Source: CAYWIT01 sp964458415 (GTDB taxonomy: Bacteria; Pseudomonadota; Alphaproteobacteria; Micavibrionales; UBA2020). Taken from it: a stretch of 46,471 bases of DNA. The notes under the pieces are model-generated. The model was not told the DNA's origin. It worked only from the letters and a program-made list of their open reading frames with translations, and did not search any database. The stretch spans positions 1 through 46,471 of the forward strand of contig CAYWIT010000020.1 of assembly GCA_964458415.1 (NCBI GenBank), written 5' to 3'. The position numbers and the translations under genes were made by a program. Positions 23,221 to 32,111 of this stretch are shown in pieces; position 1 is the first letter of the stretch, and every line of letters starts with the position of its first letter.

Positions 23221-23622
23221 ATGACAGCCGAGCCAACACAAACGGACCAAGCGACAAAAAAAGAGAAGCCAATGTCTCCGTCAAAGCCGCCTTTTCTTGA
23301 TGTAAAGCGAGGTGTCGCCGTGTATTTTGCCGCTGCGGTTGCTATCGGCATAGGCGCTCAGTATTGGGATGAGAATAAATCAGATATAGATGTTGACAGG
23401 GATACCTGTACAGTCAAGCTGTCATACAAACTGAGTGCTGAAAAGGCATTCTGGTTCGCCGAGTATGATTTTAAAAAGCAAACGGTTGATTATTACTTTG
23501 GGAGAGCAGCGGTACGGACCTTCGATTTCAAAGCGCTTTCACCGATGGACCGCGCAGAGGCACGGAAGATGGCTGATGAGCTGCCGCAGGAATGCCGGTT
23601 TCAGCAGAAATTCGATCTTTGA
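23221..23622 (+). CDS. Unknown 133-aa protein with one membrane segment
   Basis: The protein starts with a polar segment, has one hydrophobic helix (GVAVYFAAAVAIGIGAQYW, about residues 31-49) and an exported-looking C-terminal domain of about 80 residues with two cysteines (DTCTVKLSY and ECRFQQ). These could form a disulphide in the periplasm. The final domain contains SAEKAFWFAEYDFKKQTVDYYFG. No family is recognised. GGAAGGG precedes the ATG. It stands alone on the plus strand between gap and the acetyltransferase. Confidence 0.65.
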   Translation: MTAEPTQTDQATKKEKPMSPSKPPFLDVKRGVAVYFAAAVAIGIGAQYWDENKSDIDVDRDTCTVKLSYKLSAEKAFWFAEYDFKKQTVDYYFGRAAVRTFDFKALSPMDRAEARKMADELPQECRFQQKFDL

Positions 23623-23639
23623 TCCGGCTAAACATTGTC

Positions 23640-23655
23640 ATTCCGAGCGAGGAAT
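23640..23655. repeat. Small REP-like palindrome
   Basis: ATTCC (23640-23644) and GGAAT (23651-23655) flank GAGCGA within a GTCATTCCGAGCGAGGAATC context that resembles REP-type intergenic repeats known in many bacteria. Only one copy is seen here, so its family is uncertain. Confidence 0.35.
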
Positions 23656-23689
23656 CTTTGATTGTGTAACATTCCAGACTCTGATCTTC

Positions 23690-24226
23690 TTATAGCGTGA
23701 CCCAGTACCTTCTTTCCGGGAGAGGTAATCCCGGTATCCGGACTTTGTCTTGCAGGACCCCGCCGCATTTTTCAATGATGCAGATAGACCCCAGATTTTC
23801 GTCATGACAGGTGACGAGGACTTTTTCCAGTATGATTCCTGTTTGCCGGATGTACTCCAACGTCAGTTTCAGGATCAGGCTGCCGTAGCCCTTGCGCCTT
23901 TCGCTGGCGCGGACGGCATAACCGATATTCCCGCCGCGTTTCAGTAAAAAGGGTTTCAGTTCCGGCCGGACAGAAGACATGCCCAGAAAGCGCCCGTCCT
24001 TGACCAGCCACAAGTCCATTTGCGTGACGCGTTTTACCCTGCTGCCGTCCGGCAATATGACGGGCCTGCTCAAATCATGGCGCTGTTCCATGTATTTACA
24101 AAAGTCTGTTTCGGCAAGAAGGATGTCTTTTTCTCTGGCGGGTTCGAGATGCAGCCCCTCGCGCAATGCTTCCACATAAGAGTCTCTGTAGCGAATGTCC
24201 GGTTGGATCAGCCGAGGCTCGTCCAC
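23690..24226 (-). CDS. GNAT family N-acetyltransferase
   Basis: The 178-aa protein has the GNAT fold. SVRPELKPFLLKRGGNIGYAVRASERRKGYGSLILKLTLEYIR contains the acetyl-CoA-binding RRKGYG (Q/RxxGxG/A) motif, followed by CHDENLGSICIIEKCGG, where the adjacent Asn/Ser segment is typical. The acceptor is unknown: small amine, peptide or antibiotic-like substrate are all possible. The start is GTG at 24226, only 5 bp after the transketolase stop, so it is probably the second gene of a tkt operon. Confidence 0.85.
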   Translation of the reverse strand: MDEPRLIQPDIRYRDSYVEALREGLHLEPAREKDILLAETDFCKYMEQRHDLSRPVILPDGSRVKRVTQMDLWLVKDGRFLGMSSVRPELKPFLLKRGGNIGYAVRASERRKGYGSLILKLTLEYIRQTGIILEKVLVTCHDENLGSICIIEKCGGVLQDKVRIPGLPLPERRYWVTL

Positions 24227-24231
24227 GGTTT

Positions 24232-26244
24232 TTAAACCCGCTTCTTCACCGCGGCGACAACGGCTTCTGCCGTGATGCCGAAGTGTTTGTAGAGCTCCTC
24301 ATAGGGTCCGCTTTCGCCAAATCCGTTCATGCCGATGAAAATGCCGCCGCGGCCGATGTATTTATCCCAACCCTGACGTACGGCCGCTTCTATGGCGACA
24401 GAGACTTTGCCGGGGTCGGACAGCGTGTGGCGATACTTTTCATCCTGCTGGTCGAGCAGCTCAAGACAGGGTGCGGAAATAACGCGGGTGCCGATGCCGT
24501 CAGCTTGCAAGGCTTTACGGGCCTCCAGCGCGATTTCGACTTCCGAGCCTGTCGCCCAGAGCGTGGCCACATGTTCACCCTCTGCCTCGGCGAGGATATA
24601 GGCGCCCTTTTTCGTCAGGTTTTCTTCCTTGCCGTTGGTGCGCGCCAATGGCAGGGCTTGCCGTGTGAGGACAAGAACAGAAGGGCCGGTGGTGTTTTCC
24701 AGCGCGATTTGCCAGCATTCCGCCGTTTCAATCACGTCGCAGGGGCGCAGGACCAGAACATTCGGCATGCAGCGGAGCGAAGCCAGATGTTCGACTGGCT
24801 GGTGCGTCGGGCCATCTTCGCCAAGCCCGATGGAATCATGAGTCATCACATAAACGACGCGTTGCTTCATCAGAGCGGACAGACGGATCGAGGGGCGGCA
24901 GTAATCCGCGAAAGTCAGAAACGTTCCGCCATAGGGAATGAACCCACGGTGCAGGGCAATGCCATTCATGATGGCGGCCATGGCATGTTCGCGCACACCG
25001 TAATAAACATAGCGGCCATCAAAATTATCCTTGCTGACCTTGCCCATTTCCTTGACCAGTGTCAGGTTCGACCCGGTCAGATCCGCCGAGCCGCCGATCA
25101 TTTCCGGCAAAACAGGCACAAGCGCTTCCAGGACTTTCCCCGATGCGGCGCGGGTGGCTATTTTGGGCGCTTCCGTTGTCATTTTCTTTTTAAAAGCGGC
25201 GATAGCGGGCGCGATGATGTTTGTAACATCGCCTTTCGTCATGCGGTCAAAAGAGGCGCGCTTGTCTCCATTCATCTGGTCATGGCGGGCCTGCCAGTTT
25301 TTGCGGTCTTTCTGGGATTGCAGCCCGACTTCGCGCCATGTATTCAGGATTTCTGCAGGGATATCGAAGGGGGGATGATGCCAGCCAAGATTATTGCGGG
25401 CGCCTGCAATTTCCGTGTCGCCGAGCGGGGAGCCGTGAGATGAGGATGATCCTTGTTTTGTCGGGGCGCCAAAGCCGATTTTTGTCTTGCAGCAGATCAG
25501 GCTCGGCTTTTCGGTATTCAGCTGGGCAGCGGCAATGGCCTTGGTGATTTCTTCGGGATTGTGACCGTCAACTTCCATAGTTTCCCAGCCATAGGCCTCG
25601 AAACGCTTGCGGGTATCGTCGCTAAAGGAGAGGGAGGTCGGCCCATCGATGGAAATGCCGTTATCGTCATAAAGGACAATCAGCCGACCAAGGCCAAGAT
25701 GTCCTGCAAGGCCGCAGGCTTCATGGCTGATGCCTTCCATCATGTCGCCGTCTCCGGCAATAACATAAGTGTAATGGTTGACAATATCGTTGCCGAAACG
25801 GCTATTGAGAAGGCGTTCAGCCAGTGCAAAACCGACGGCTGAGGAAATGCCCTGCCCCAGTGGGCCGGTCGTCATTTCAATTCCAATTTCGGGCATGACT
25901 TCCGGATGACCGGGGGTCAGGCTTCCCATCTGGCGAAAATTTTTGATCTGGTCCAGCGTCATTTTCTCATAGCCCGTCAGGTAGGACAGGGCATAGAGCA
26001 GCATGGAGCCGTGCCCTGCCGAAAGGATAAAACGGTCGCGGTCCGGCCATGTCGGCATGGCGGGATCGAATTTTAAGAAGCGGGAGAAAAGAACCGTTGC
26101 CACATCGGCCATCCCCATGGGCATGCCCGGGTGTCCGGAGTTGGCTTTTTGTACCGCGTCCATGACCAGAGCGCGCAGGGCATTCGCCATGTCACGGTGT
26201 GTGACGGCCTGAGGGGTTTCGCTAGGGGCGGTATTGGCTGTCAT
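24232..26244 (-). CDS. tkt: Transketolase
   Basis: The 670-aa thiamine-diphosphate enzyme moves two-carbon units in the pentose phosphate and Calvin pathways. The N-terminal domain has SGHPGMPMGMADVA, GPLGQGISSAVGFALAE and the TPP motif GDGDMMEGISHEACGLAGHLGLGRLIVLYDDNGISIDG. The middle domain has DLTGSNLT, REHAMAAIMNG and GGTFLTFADYCRP, and the C-terminal domain is complete. AGGA precedes ATG 26244. It is transcribed away from the plus-strand gene at 26413. A GNAT gene follows. Confidence 0.97.
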   Translation of the reverse strand: MTANTAPSETPQAVTHRDMANALRALVMDAVQKANSGHPGMPMGMADVATVLFSRFLKFDPAMPTWPDRDRFILSAGHGSMLLYALSYLTGYEKMTLDQIKNFRQMGSLTPGHPEVMPEIGIEMTTGPLGQGISSAVGFALAERLLNSRFGNDIVNHYTYVIAGDGDMMEGISHEACGLAGHLGLGRLIVLYDDNGISIDGPTSLSFSDDTRKRFEAYGWETMEVDGHNPEEITKAIAAAQLNTEKPSLICCKTKIGFGAPTKQGSSSSHGSPLGDTEIAGARNNLGWHHPPFDIPAEILNTWREVGLQSQKDRKNWQARHDQMNGDKRASFDRMTKGDVTNIIAPAIAAFKKKMTTEAPKIATRAASGKVLEALVPVLPEMIGGSADLTGSNLTLVKEMGKVSKDNFDGRYVYYGVREHAMAAIMNGIALHRGFIPYGGTFLTFADYCRPSIRLSALMKQRVVYVMTHDSIGLGEDGPTHQPVEHLASLRCMPNVLVLRPCDVIETAECWQIALENTTGPSVLVLTRQALPLARTNGKEENLTKKGAYILAEAEGEHVATLWATGSEVEIALEARKALQADGIGTRVISAPCLELLDQQDEKYRHTLSDPGKVSVAIEAAVRQGWDKYIGRGGIFIGMNGFGESGPYEELYKHFGITAEAVVAAVKKRV

Positions 26245-26412
26245 GACACATATCCTCGTTTTTTGATCATTTGATAAGCAGAGTGCAACATGCCTTTTCT
26301 CCGCTGGAAGGTCAACTCTTCACAGCAGGATTCGGTTGACATAAGTTGGAATTTTGATCTTGGCGGTGATCGAAAGAGACGTTAGAATAATGCATTCAAA
26401 GGAAAAAAGCGT

Positions 26413-26829
26413 ATGGGAAACAATACTCCCGACTTTCGGAAGCTGTCGCCAGAGCAAATCAGGGACGAGATTTCGCAACTGAACAAGCTCATCGCTTTTC
26501 TGCACGTCCGGCATAAGGAAAAAAAGAGAGATTTTTATACGGGTTGGGGTATAGGCGGCGTGGGGGCCGTGGCAATGACAGCGGCATTCCCTCCCATTGC
26601 ATTTCTGGCTTTTACGATGCCGGTGATGATGACTCTGGATGCTTCCCTGCAGGCGCAAATTGTGCGGGACACGCTGGTGAGGGCGGAAAGCCTGCGGGCA
26701 CAGTTCAAAGAGGTCTATCGGGCGCGTCCGGGGCGCAAGCAGTTCAATCTGGCAGCACGGCGCACGCGCGAGGAAAATCGCAAGCCAAAAGGGCTTAAAA
26801 AATTTCTGCCCAAATTTCCGAAGAAGTAA
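26413..26829 (+). CDS. Unknown 138-aa protein with hydrophobic hairpin
   Basis: The protein begins with a polar helix (RKLSPEQIRDEISQLNKLIAFLHVRHKEKKRDF). It then has a hydrophobic region of about 40 residues with GIGGVGAVAMTAAFPPIAFLAFTMPVMM, which could be two short membrane helices. The last 50 residues are strongly basic (ARRTREENRKPKGLKKFLPKFPKK), suggesting nucleic-acid or membrane-surface contact. AAAGGA precedes the ATG. Its stop abuts that of the convergent DUF808 gene. No family is recognised. Confidence 0.6.
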   Translation: MGNNTPDFRKLSPEQIRDEISQLNKLIAFLHVRHKEKKRDFYTGWGIGGVGAVAMTAAFPPIAFLAFTMPVMMTLDASLQAQIVRDTLVRAESLRAQFKEVYRARPGRKQFNLAARRTREENRKPKGLKKFLPKFPKK

Positions 26830-27789
26830 TCAGTCGGATTTTCTTTTCAGGGGATAAGCTCTTTTGAGATTTTTGAAGGGCTTGTGCATTGCTTTGACTG
26901 CACCCAGTGTGGCAAGTCCTATAAGGGCCCCGCTGACAACGGCAAGGAGCATTTCAATAGCGCCCTGTAAAAAGCCACTGGAGGTCAGGTTTCGGGCGAA
27001 TTCTGCCAAAGCGTGTCCGGCCGGAGGGATGCCGTGCAGAATGATACCGCCACCCACGGCGAACATCGCGGCAGTGCCGATGACAGAAAGCGTTTTCATG
27101 ATATATGGGGTTGATCTGACAAGTTTACCACCAATCATGCGGGACAGTTTCTGCAAGGAGGTATGCCCTTTTGCTTGTGCAAGGTGCAGTCCGAAGTCGT
27201 CAATCTTGACGATTCCCGCGACAAGGCCGTAAATGCCGATGGTCATGCCGACACCGACAGCTGTCAGGACGCCGATTTGTGTCAGGAATGATGCCGTGGC
27301 AACGGCGCCCAGCGTAACAGCTACAATTTCAGCAGAAAGGATAAGGTCTGTATTAATGGCCTGCTTGATTTTATCTTTTTCAAGATTCAGCAGAACTTCT
27401 GCGCTGCTGAGCGCCGCTGCGGTCAGCTCCTGATGGTGTTTTTCATTTTCATCGTTTTGTTCCTTGTGCAGTACTTTTTCGACCCCCTCATAGCAAAGAA
27501 ACGCGCCGCCAGCCATGAGCAACGGAGTAATGCCCCATGGCGCAGCAGCGTTGAGCGCCAGCGCCCCCGGTATCAGAAGGGCCTTGTTTTTAAAGGACCC
27601 TTTGGCAACGGCCCAGATAATAGGCAGTTCGCGCTTGGGGTCGATGCCGTAAACGACATTGGCATTGACGGCCAGATCGTCACCTGCAATGCCTGCCGTT
27701 TTTTGTGCAGCGATTTTCGACATTGCGGCAATGTCATCAAGAATGGTAGTGATGTCGTCGAGAAGAGCCAGTAAACCTGTTGCTGCCAT
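26830..27789 (-). CDS. DUF808 (YedI-type) inner-membrane protein
   Basis: The 319-aa protein follows the DUF808 pattern: LLALLDDITTILDDIAAMSKIAAQKTAGIAGDDLAVNA, then ELPIIWAVAKGSFKNKALLIPGALAL and ITPLLMAGGAFLCYEGVEKVLHK. About six hydrophobic segments follow, including a C-terminal pair near residues 225-310. The family is widespread and without a firm function. It lies 23 bp after the lpxR-like gene on the same strand and might be cotranscribed with the gcv operon. Confidence 0.9.
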   Translation of the reverse strand: MAATGLLALLDDITTILDDIAAMSKIAAQKTAGIAGDDLAVNANVVYGIDPKRELPIIWAVAKGSFKNKALLIPGALALNAAAPWGITPLLMAGGAFLCYEGVEKVLHKEQNDENEKHHQELTAAALSSAEVLLNLEKDKIKQAINTDLILSAEIVAVTLGAVATASFLTQIGVLTAVGVGMTIGIYGLVAGIVKIDDFGLHLAQAKGHTSLQKLSRMIGGKLVRSTPYIMKTLSVIGTAAMFAVGGGIILHGIPPAGHALAEFARNLTSSGFLQGAIEMLLAVVSGALIGLATLGAVKAMHKPFKNLKRAYPLKRKSD

Positions 27790-27812
27790 TTAAGTTTAAT
27801 CGTCCTTTTGTT

Positions 27813-28850
27813 TTAAAACCTTACGCCGAGACTGACAGAGCCAAAAACGTCGCCGTTTTTCTGGCGGGTGAATTCCTTTGTGCGGTAGATCAGGGCGTAG
27901 CTAAGGCGTGTAGGGCCATAGGTCAGGGCCAGTCCGCCTGTCAGGTCACCGACAAGAATTTTTTTATCGACGCTATAACTATCACGAAAAGTATTGCCGT
28001 CAAGGAAGATGTTGCGGGCAACAGCGCGTCCCTCGGCCCCGCCGAACAGAAACCAGCTGAAGTTGCTGTCAGGCACGACGAAGGCGCCTCCACCCGGCAT
28101 GGCCGGGCGCACGCGGGCGGGGTTGTCCTGCCAGATGCCGTTTTTTGGGGTAAGCCGGAAGCTGATTCCGCCTGAGGTATAGGTATAGACATTCCCCGCC
28201 GTAACGCCCAGATAGGGATCCGCTCCGGCAGAAAGCCCCAGCGCTTCGAAGCCGTAGCGCTCCGGCCAGCGGCGTTGCCATGACAGGAGCAGGGCGGGCT
28301 CGTTTTTCAGCTGGTTGTCCCATCCCATCGGCGCCGGAGAGTTTGATATATGCTTGTGGACAAAGCTTTGGGTCTGTCGCCCCATCGCCATCGGGCCGAC
28401 AACGCCGATAGCGGCCTCGATATCGTCAATGTGGTTGTGGGTAATACTGGTAAGGCCTGCGGAAGCGTACAGGAGGGCGGCCCAGGGTCTGTCATTGAGA
28501 TCTTGCGCTGTCTGTGTAATGTTTTCCGGGGTATAGAGATTTTGGCCGATGGAATAATAAACGCTGGTTGTTTCATTGATCGAGAAAGTCGGAATGATTT
28601 CATCCAGCGTATAGGCGAAATCGGGCAGTCTGGTGCCAAGATTAAAATAGGTCAGCCGTACGCCGCTGGTGTAATTGCGGTCCGTTCCGCCGCCAAGCAT
28701 GTCGTTTTCAACGCTGAAGGTCAGAAAGCTGTCTTCCGGCGTATTTAAAACGTTCTTGGGAACGCTGTCACGGTAAGTGGGCTCTGTAGCACCGGCGGCG
28801 CAGGAGAAAAGAACGTATACGAGCAAAAAAGGGAGAAACGCCCTTTTCAT
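27813..28850 (-). CDS. LpxR-family outer-membrane lipid A deacylase-like protein
   Basis: The 345-aa protein has a signal peptide (MKRAFLPFLLVYVLFSCAAGA) and DUF2219/LpxR features: LTFSVENDMLGGGTDRNYTSGVRLTYFN, where the Asn-Asp and TDRxYTxG segment belongs to the calcium-dependent active site, and GWDNQLKNEPALLLSWQRR. A beta-barrel end, GDVFGSVSLGVRF, closes with Phe. LpxR removes the 3'-acyloxyacyl chain of lipid A in the outer membrane. Its ATG overlaps the gcvP stop (ATGA), an unexpected link with glycine catabolism. Confidence 0.88.
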   Translation of the reverse strand: MKRAFLPFLLVYVLFSCAAGATEPTYRDSVPKNVLNTPEDSFLTFSVENDMLGGGTDRNYTSGVRLTYFNLGTRLPDFAYTLDEIIPTFSINETTSVYYSIGQNLYTPENITQTAQDLNDRPWAALLYASAGLTSITHNHIDDIEAAIGVVGPMAMGRQTQSFVHKHISNSPAPMGWDNQLKNEPALLLSWQRRWPERYGFEALGLSAGADPYLGVTAGNVYTYTSGGISFRLTPKNGIWQDNPARVRPAMPGGGAFVVPDSNFSWFLFGGAEGRAVARNIFLDGNTFRDSYSVDKKILVGDLTGGLALTYGPTRLSYALIYRTKEFTRQKNGDVFGSVSLGVRF

Positions 28851-31732
28851 GCTGCTTCATTCAGGTAACTTTCCAGCGGCGGGCAGGCGCAAACCAGATT
28901 GCGGTCGCCAGCAGCGGCGTCGATCCGGTTGACGGGCGGCCAGTATTTGTCATGCATCTGTCCCGGCGCCGGAAAGACGGCTTCGTGGCGTGAGTAGGGA
29001 CGGGACCATTCTGTTTCAGTCAGGTCAGCCAGCGTGTGCGGCGCCTGATGAAGGGGATTGTTTCCCTGCGGCCAGTGGCCATTTTCGATTTTCATGGCTT
29101 CGGCATGGATGTGTATCATGGCGGCAATAAAACGGTCCAGTTCTGCCTTGCCTTCGCTTTCTGTCGGCTCAACCATTAACGTCCCGGGCACCGGAAATGA
29201 CATAGTGGGGGCGTGGAAACCAAAATCCATGAGGCGCTTGGCGATGTCATCGACACTGACGTGGGCTGTGTCCTTCAAGGGGCGCGTATCAAGAATGCAT
29301 TCATGCGCGACAAAGCCGTTTTTGCCGCGATAGAGCGTTGGATAGTATTTCTCCAGCCGCTTGGCAATGTAATTGGCGTTGAGAATGGCGACCTGCGTGG
29401 CGCGCTTCAGGCCTTCGGCGCCCATCAGGGCGATGTAGACCCATGAAATCGGCAAAATAGAGGCTGATCCCCATGGGGCAGCGGCGACGGGGCCAATGCT
29501 CTGCTCCCCACCGGCCTGAATAGACAGCGGGTGACTGGGCAGGAAGGGCGCCAGATGTTCCGCGACGCCGATTGGTCCCATGCCGGGGCCGCCGCCGCCA
29601 TGTGGAATGCAGAAGGTTTTATGCAGATTCATATGCATGACATCGGCGCCAAAACTGCCGGGGCAGGCGATGCCCACCATGGCGTTGAAATTCGCGCCGT
29701 CCATGTACACCTGTCCGCCGTTGGCATGGATGATATGGCAGATCTCGCGTATTTCTTCCTCGAAGACGCCATGGGTGGAGGGATAGGTGACCATCAGCGC
29801 AGCAAGGCTGTCCTTGTGATGCTCTGCCTTGGCGCGCAGATCCGCAAGATCAATATTGCCGTTATCATCACAGGCAACAATAACAACCGCCATGCCAGCC
29901 ATGACTGCCGAAGCGGGGTTGGTGCCGTGCGCCGAGGAGGGGATCAGACAGATGTTGCGTTGTTTTTCGTTCCGGCTTTCATGATAGGCGCGAATGACCA
30001 GCAGTCCGGCATATTCTCCCTGTGATCCGGCGTTTGGTTGCAGGCTGACTGCGGCAAAACCAGTCAGTGTGCAGAGTCTTTCTTCCAGATCCTTCAGGAG
30101 CAGGCGATAACCTTCCGCCTGATCGGCGGGGGCGAAGGGGTGAATATCGGTAAATTCCGGCCAAGTGATCGGAATCATCTCCGCCGTCGCGTTCAGCTTC
30201 ATCGTGCAGGAGCCGAGCGGAATCATGGAACGATTGAGCGCGATATCCTTTTGTTCCAGCAGACGGAGGTAACGCAGCATCTCCGTTTCCGAACGATAGA
30301 GGTGGAAGGTTGGATGCGTCAGAAAATCAGATGTCCGGCGCAAGGCCTCCGGAATGCAGTCCGGCGTGGCGTTATCAAGCGCGGAGACGTTAAAGCCGAG
30401 GGCGCTCTTGCCTGAAAAGATCTGCCAGAGAATAAAGACTTCTTCCGGTGTGGATTTTTCGTCAAGTGAAATGCCGATGCGGCCATCGCCGAAATCGCGT
30501 AGGTTGATGTCATGGACGGCCGCGCGCGACAGGATGTCCTGTGCGGTAGAGCCCGCATCGACGGTCAGTGTATCAAAAAAGTGTGCGCTGTCGATTTCAA
30601 AACCGATCCGGGCCAGTCCTGCCGCCAATACGGAAGTTAGACGGTGAATGCGCCGGGCGATGGTTTTCAGGCCTTCCGGCCCGTGATAAACGGCATAAAA
30701 CGCGGCAATATTGGCGAGTAAACCTTGCGCGGTGCAGATGTTGCTGCTGGCTTTTTCGCGGCGGATATGCTGTTCGCGCGTTTGCAGGGCGAGGCGGTAG
30801 GCGGACTTTCCCTTGGCATCAACGGAAACCCCGACAATCCGGCCCGGTACTGTGCGTTTCAATTCGTCGCGTGCGGCGAGGAAGGCAGCATGGGGGCCGC
30901 CATAGCCGAGCGGTACGCCGAAGCGTTGTGCTGATCCGAAAACGATATCTGCGCCCCATTCGCCGGGCGGCTTCAGAAGTGTAAGTGCCAGCAGGTCTGT
31001 TGCGACGCAAACAAGGGCGCCTTTGTCATGCGCTGATTTCACGATATTTGTATAGTCCGCAACGTTGCCGAAAGTATCCGGATATTGCAGCAGAATGCCA
31101 AAGCCGTCTTCCCGGTCAAAACTGTCCGGATCCGCCACGACGATGTCGATGCCCAAGGGCTTTGCCCGTGTTTCGACAACGGCAATGGTTTGCGGATGGC
31201 AGTTGTGCGACACAAAAAAAGTATTGCTTTTGGAAGTGCTGGAGCGTTTGGCAAGGGTCATGGCCTCTGCTGCTGCCGTGGCTTCGTCTAGCAGGGAGGC
31301 ATTGGCGAGCGGCATTTCCGTCAGGTCCATGATCATTTGCTGGAATGTGATCATCGCTTCCAGACGGCCTTGGCTGATTTCCGGCTGATAAGGGGTATAG
31401 GCCGTATACCAGCCCGGATTTTGCAGGACATTACGCAGAATGACATTGGGGGTAAAGGTATCGTAGTAACCCATGCCGATGAGCGAACGGCAGATTTTAT
31501 TCTGTCGCGCCATGGCGGCGAGGGCAGCAAGCGCTTCATGTTCAGTCATGCTCTCGCCCGTTGCCGGCGTTGATTTTTCAAGAATTGATGCGGGGACGGT
31601 TTTTGCCACGAGCGCCTCAAGGCTTCCCACTCCGATCACGTGCAGCATGGCGGCGATATCTTCTGTTCCGGGCCCAATATGGCGGCGGATAAAGTCTGTT
31701 CTTTGATCAAGCGCGGCAAGAGAGTATGGCAT
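28847..31732 (-). CDS. gcvP: Glycine dehydrogenase (decarboxylating), P-protein
   Basis: The 961-aa PLP enzyme is the full single-chain P-protein, corresponding to fused P1 and P2 halves. It opens RTDFIRRHIGPG and MLHVIGV, and has MGYYDTFTPNVILRNVLQNPGWYTAYTPYQPEISQGRLE. The P2 half has the PLP lysine in MNLHKTFCIPHGGGGPGMGP. It ends in the C-terminal FPVPGTLMVEPTESE region. It decarboxylates glycine and loads the aminomethyl group on GcvH. It starts 4 bp after gcvH. Confidence 0.97.
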   Translation of the reverse strand: MPYSLAALDQRTDFIRRHIGPGTEDIAAMLHVIGVGSLEALVAKTVPASILEKSTPATGESMTEHEALAALAAMARQNKICRSLIGMGYYDTFTPNVILRNVLQNPGWYTAYTPYQPEISQGRLEAMITFQQMIMDLTEMPLANASLLDEATAAAEAMTLAKRSSTSKSNTFFVSHNCHPQTIAVVETRAKPLGIDIVVADPDSFDREDGFGILLQYPDTFGNVADYTNIVKSAHDKGALVCVATDLLALTLLKPPGEWGADIVFGSAQRFGVPLGYGGPHAAFLAARDELKRTVPGRIVGVSVDAKGKSAYRLALQTREQHIRREKASSNICTAQGLLANIAAFYAVYHGPEGLKTIARRIHRLTSVLAAGLARIGFEIDSAHFFDTLTVDAGSTAQDILSRAAVHDINLRDFGDGRIGISLDEKSTPEEVFILWQIFSGKSALGFNVSALDNATPDCIPEALRRTSDFLTHPTFHLYRSETEMLRYLRLLEQKDIALNRSMIPLGSCTMKLNATAEMIPITWPEFTDIHPFAPADQAEGYRLLLKDLEERLCTLTGFAAVSLQPNAGSQGEYAGLLVIRAYHESRNEKQRNICLIPSSAHGTNPASAVMAGMAVVIVACDDNGNIDLADLRAKAEHHKDSLAALMVTYPSTHGVFEEEIREICHIIHANGGQVYMDGANFNAMVGIACPGSFGADVMHMNLHKTFCIPHGGGGPGMGPIGVAEHLAPFLPSHPLSIQAGGEQSIGPVAAAPWGSASILPISWVYIALMGAEGLKRATQVAILNANYIAKRLEKYYPTLYRGKNGFVAHECILDTRPLKDTAHVSVDDIAKRLMDFGFHAPTMSFPVPGTLMVEPTESEGKAELDRFIAAMIHIHAEAMKIENGHWPQGNNPLHQAPHTLADLTETEWSRPYSRHEAVFPAPGQMHDKYWPPVNRIDAAAGDRNLVCACPPLESYLNEAA

Positions 31733-31736
31733 GGCA

Positions 31737-32111
31737 TTACAATCCTTTGATATACGCTTCGTAGGCGTCTTTATTTTTCAATCCCTGCAATTCGGCGGGA
31801 TTGCTCAGACGGATTTTGAAGAACCAGGCTTTGTCTTCGGGCGAAGTATTGACAAGGGCGGGGTCGTCGGCAAGGGCGGCGTTGGCTTCCACCACTTCGC
31901 CGGAGACAGGGGCATAGACCTCGCTTGCGGACTTGACGGATTCAACAACGCCGGCCTGTCCGCCTTTTTGCAGTTGGGCGCCGACTTTTGGCGGCTCGGC
32001 ATAGACGACGTCGCCAAGTGCTTTTTGCGCATAATCGGTGATGCCGACGGTCGCGATATCCCCGTCTACTTTTACGTACTCGTGATCTTCGCTGTAATAG
32101 GTTGTTGTCAT
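31737..32111 (-). CDS. gcvH: Glycine cleavage system H-protein
   Basis: The 124-aa lipoyl carrier has the usual HEYVKVDGDIATVGITDYAQKALGDVVYAEPPKVG. The lipoyl lysine is Lys60 in VVESVKSASEVYAPVSGEVVEANAAL. It shuttles the aminomethyl group among GcvP, GcvT and lipoamide dehydrogenase. The ATG overlaps the gcvT stop by 4 bp and gcvP follows 4 bp later, so the three are tightly coupled. Confidence 0.97.
   Translation of the reverse strand: MTTTYYSEDHEYVKVDGDIATVGITDYAQKALGDVVYAEPPKVGAQLQKGGQAGVVESVKSASEVYAPVSGEVVEANAALADDPALVNTSPEDKAWFFKIRLSNPAELQGLKNKDAYEAYIKGL

Noticed and set aside
24166..25443. 425-aa plus-strand frame
   Set aside because: Antisense of tkt; Phe/His/Arg-rich shadow translation.
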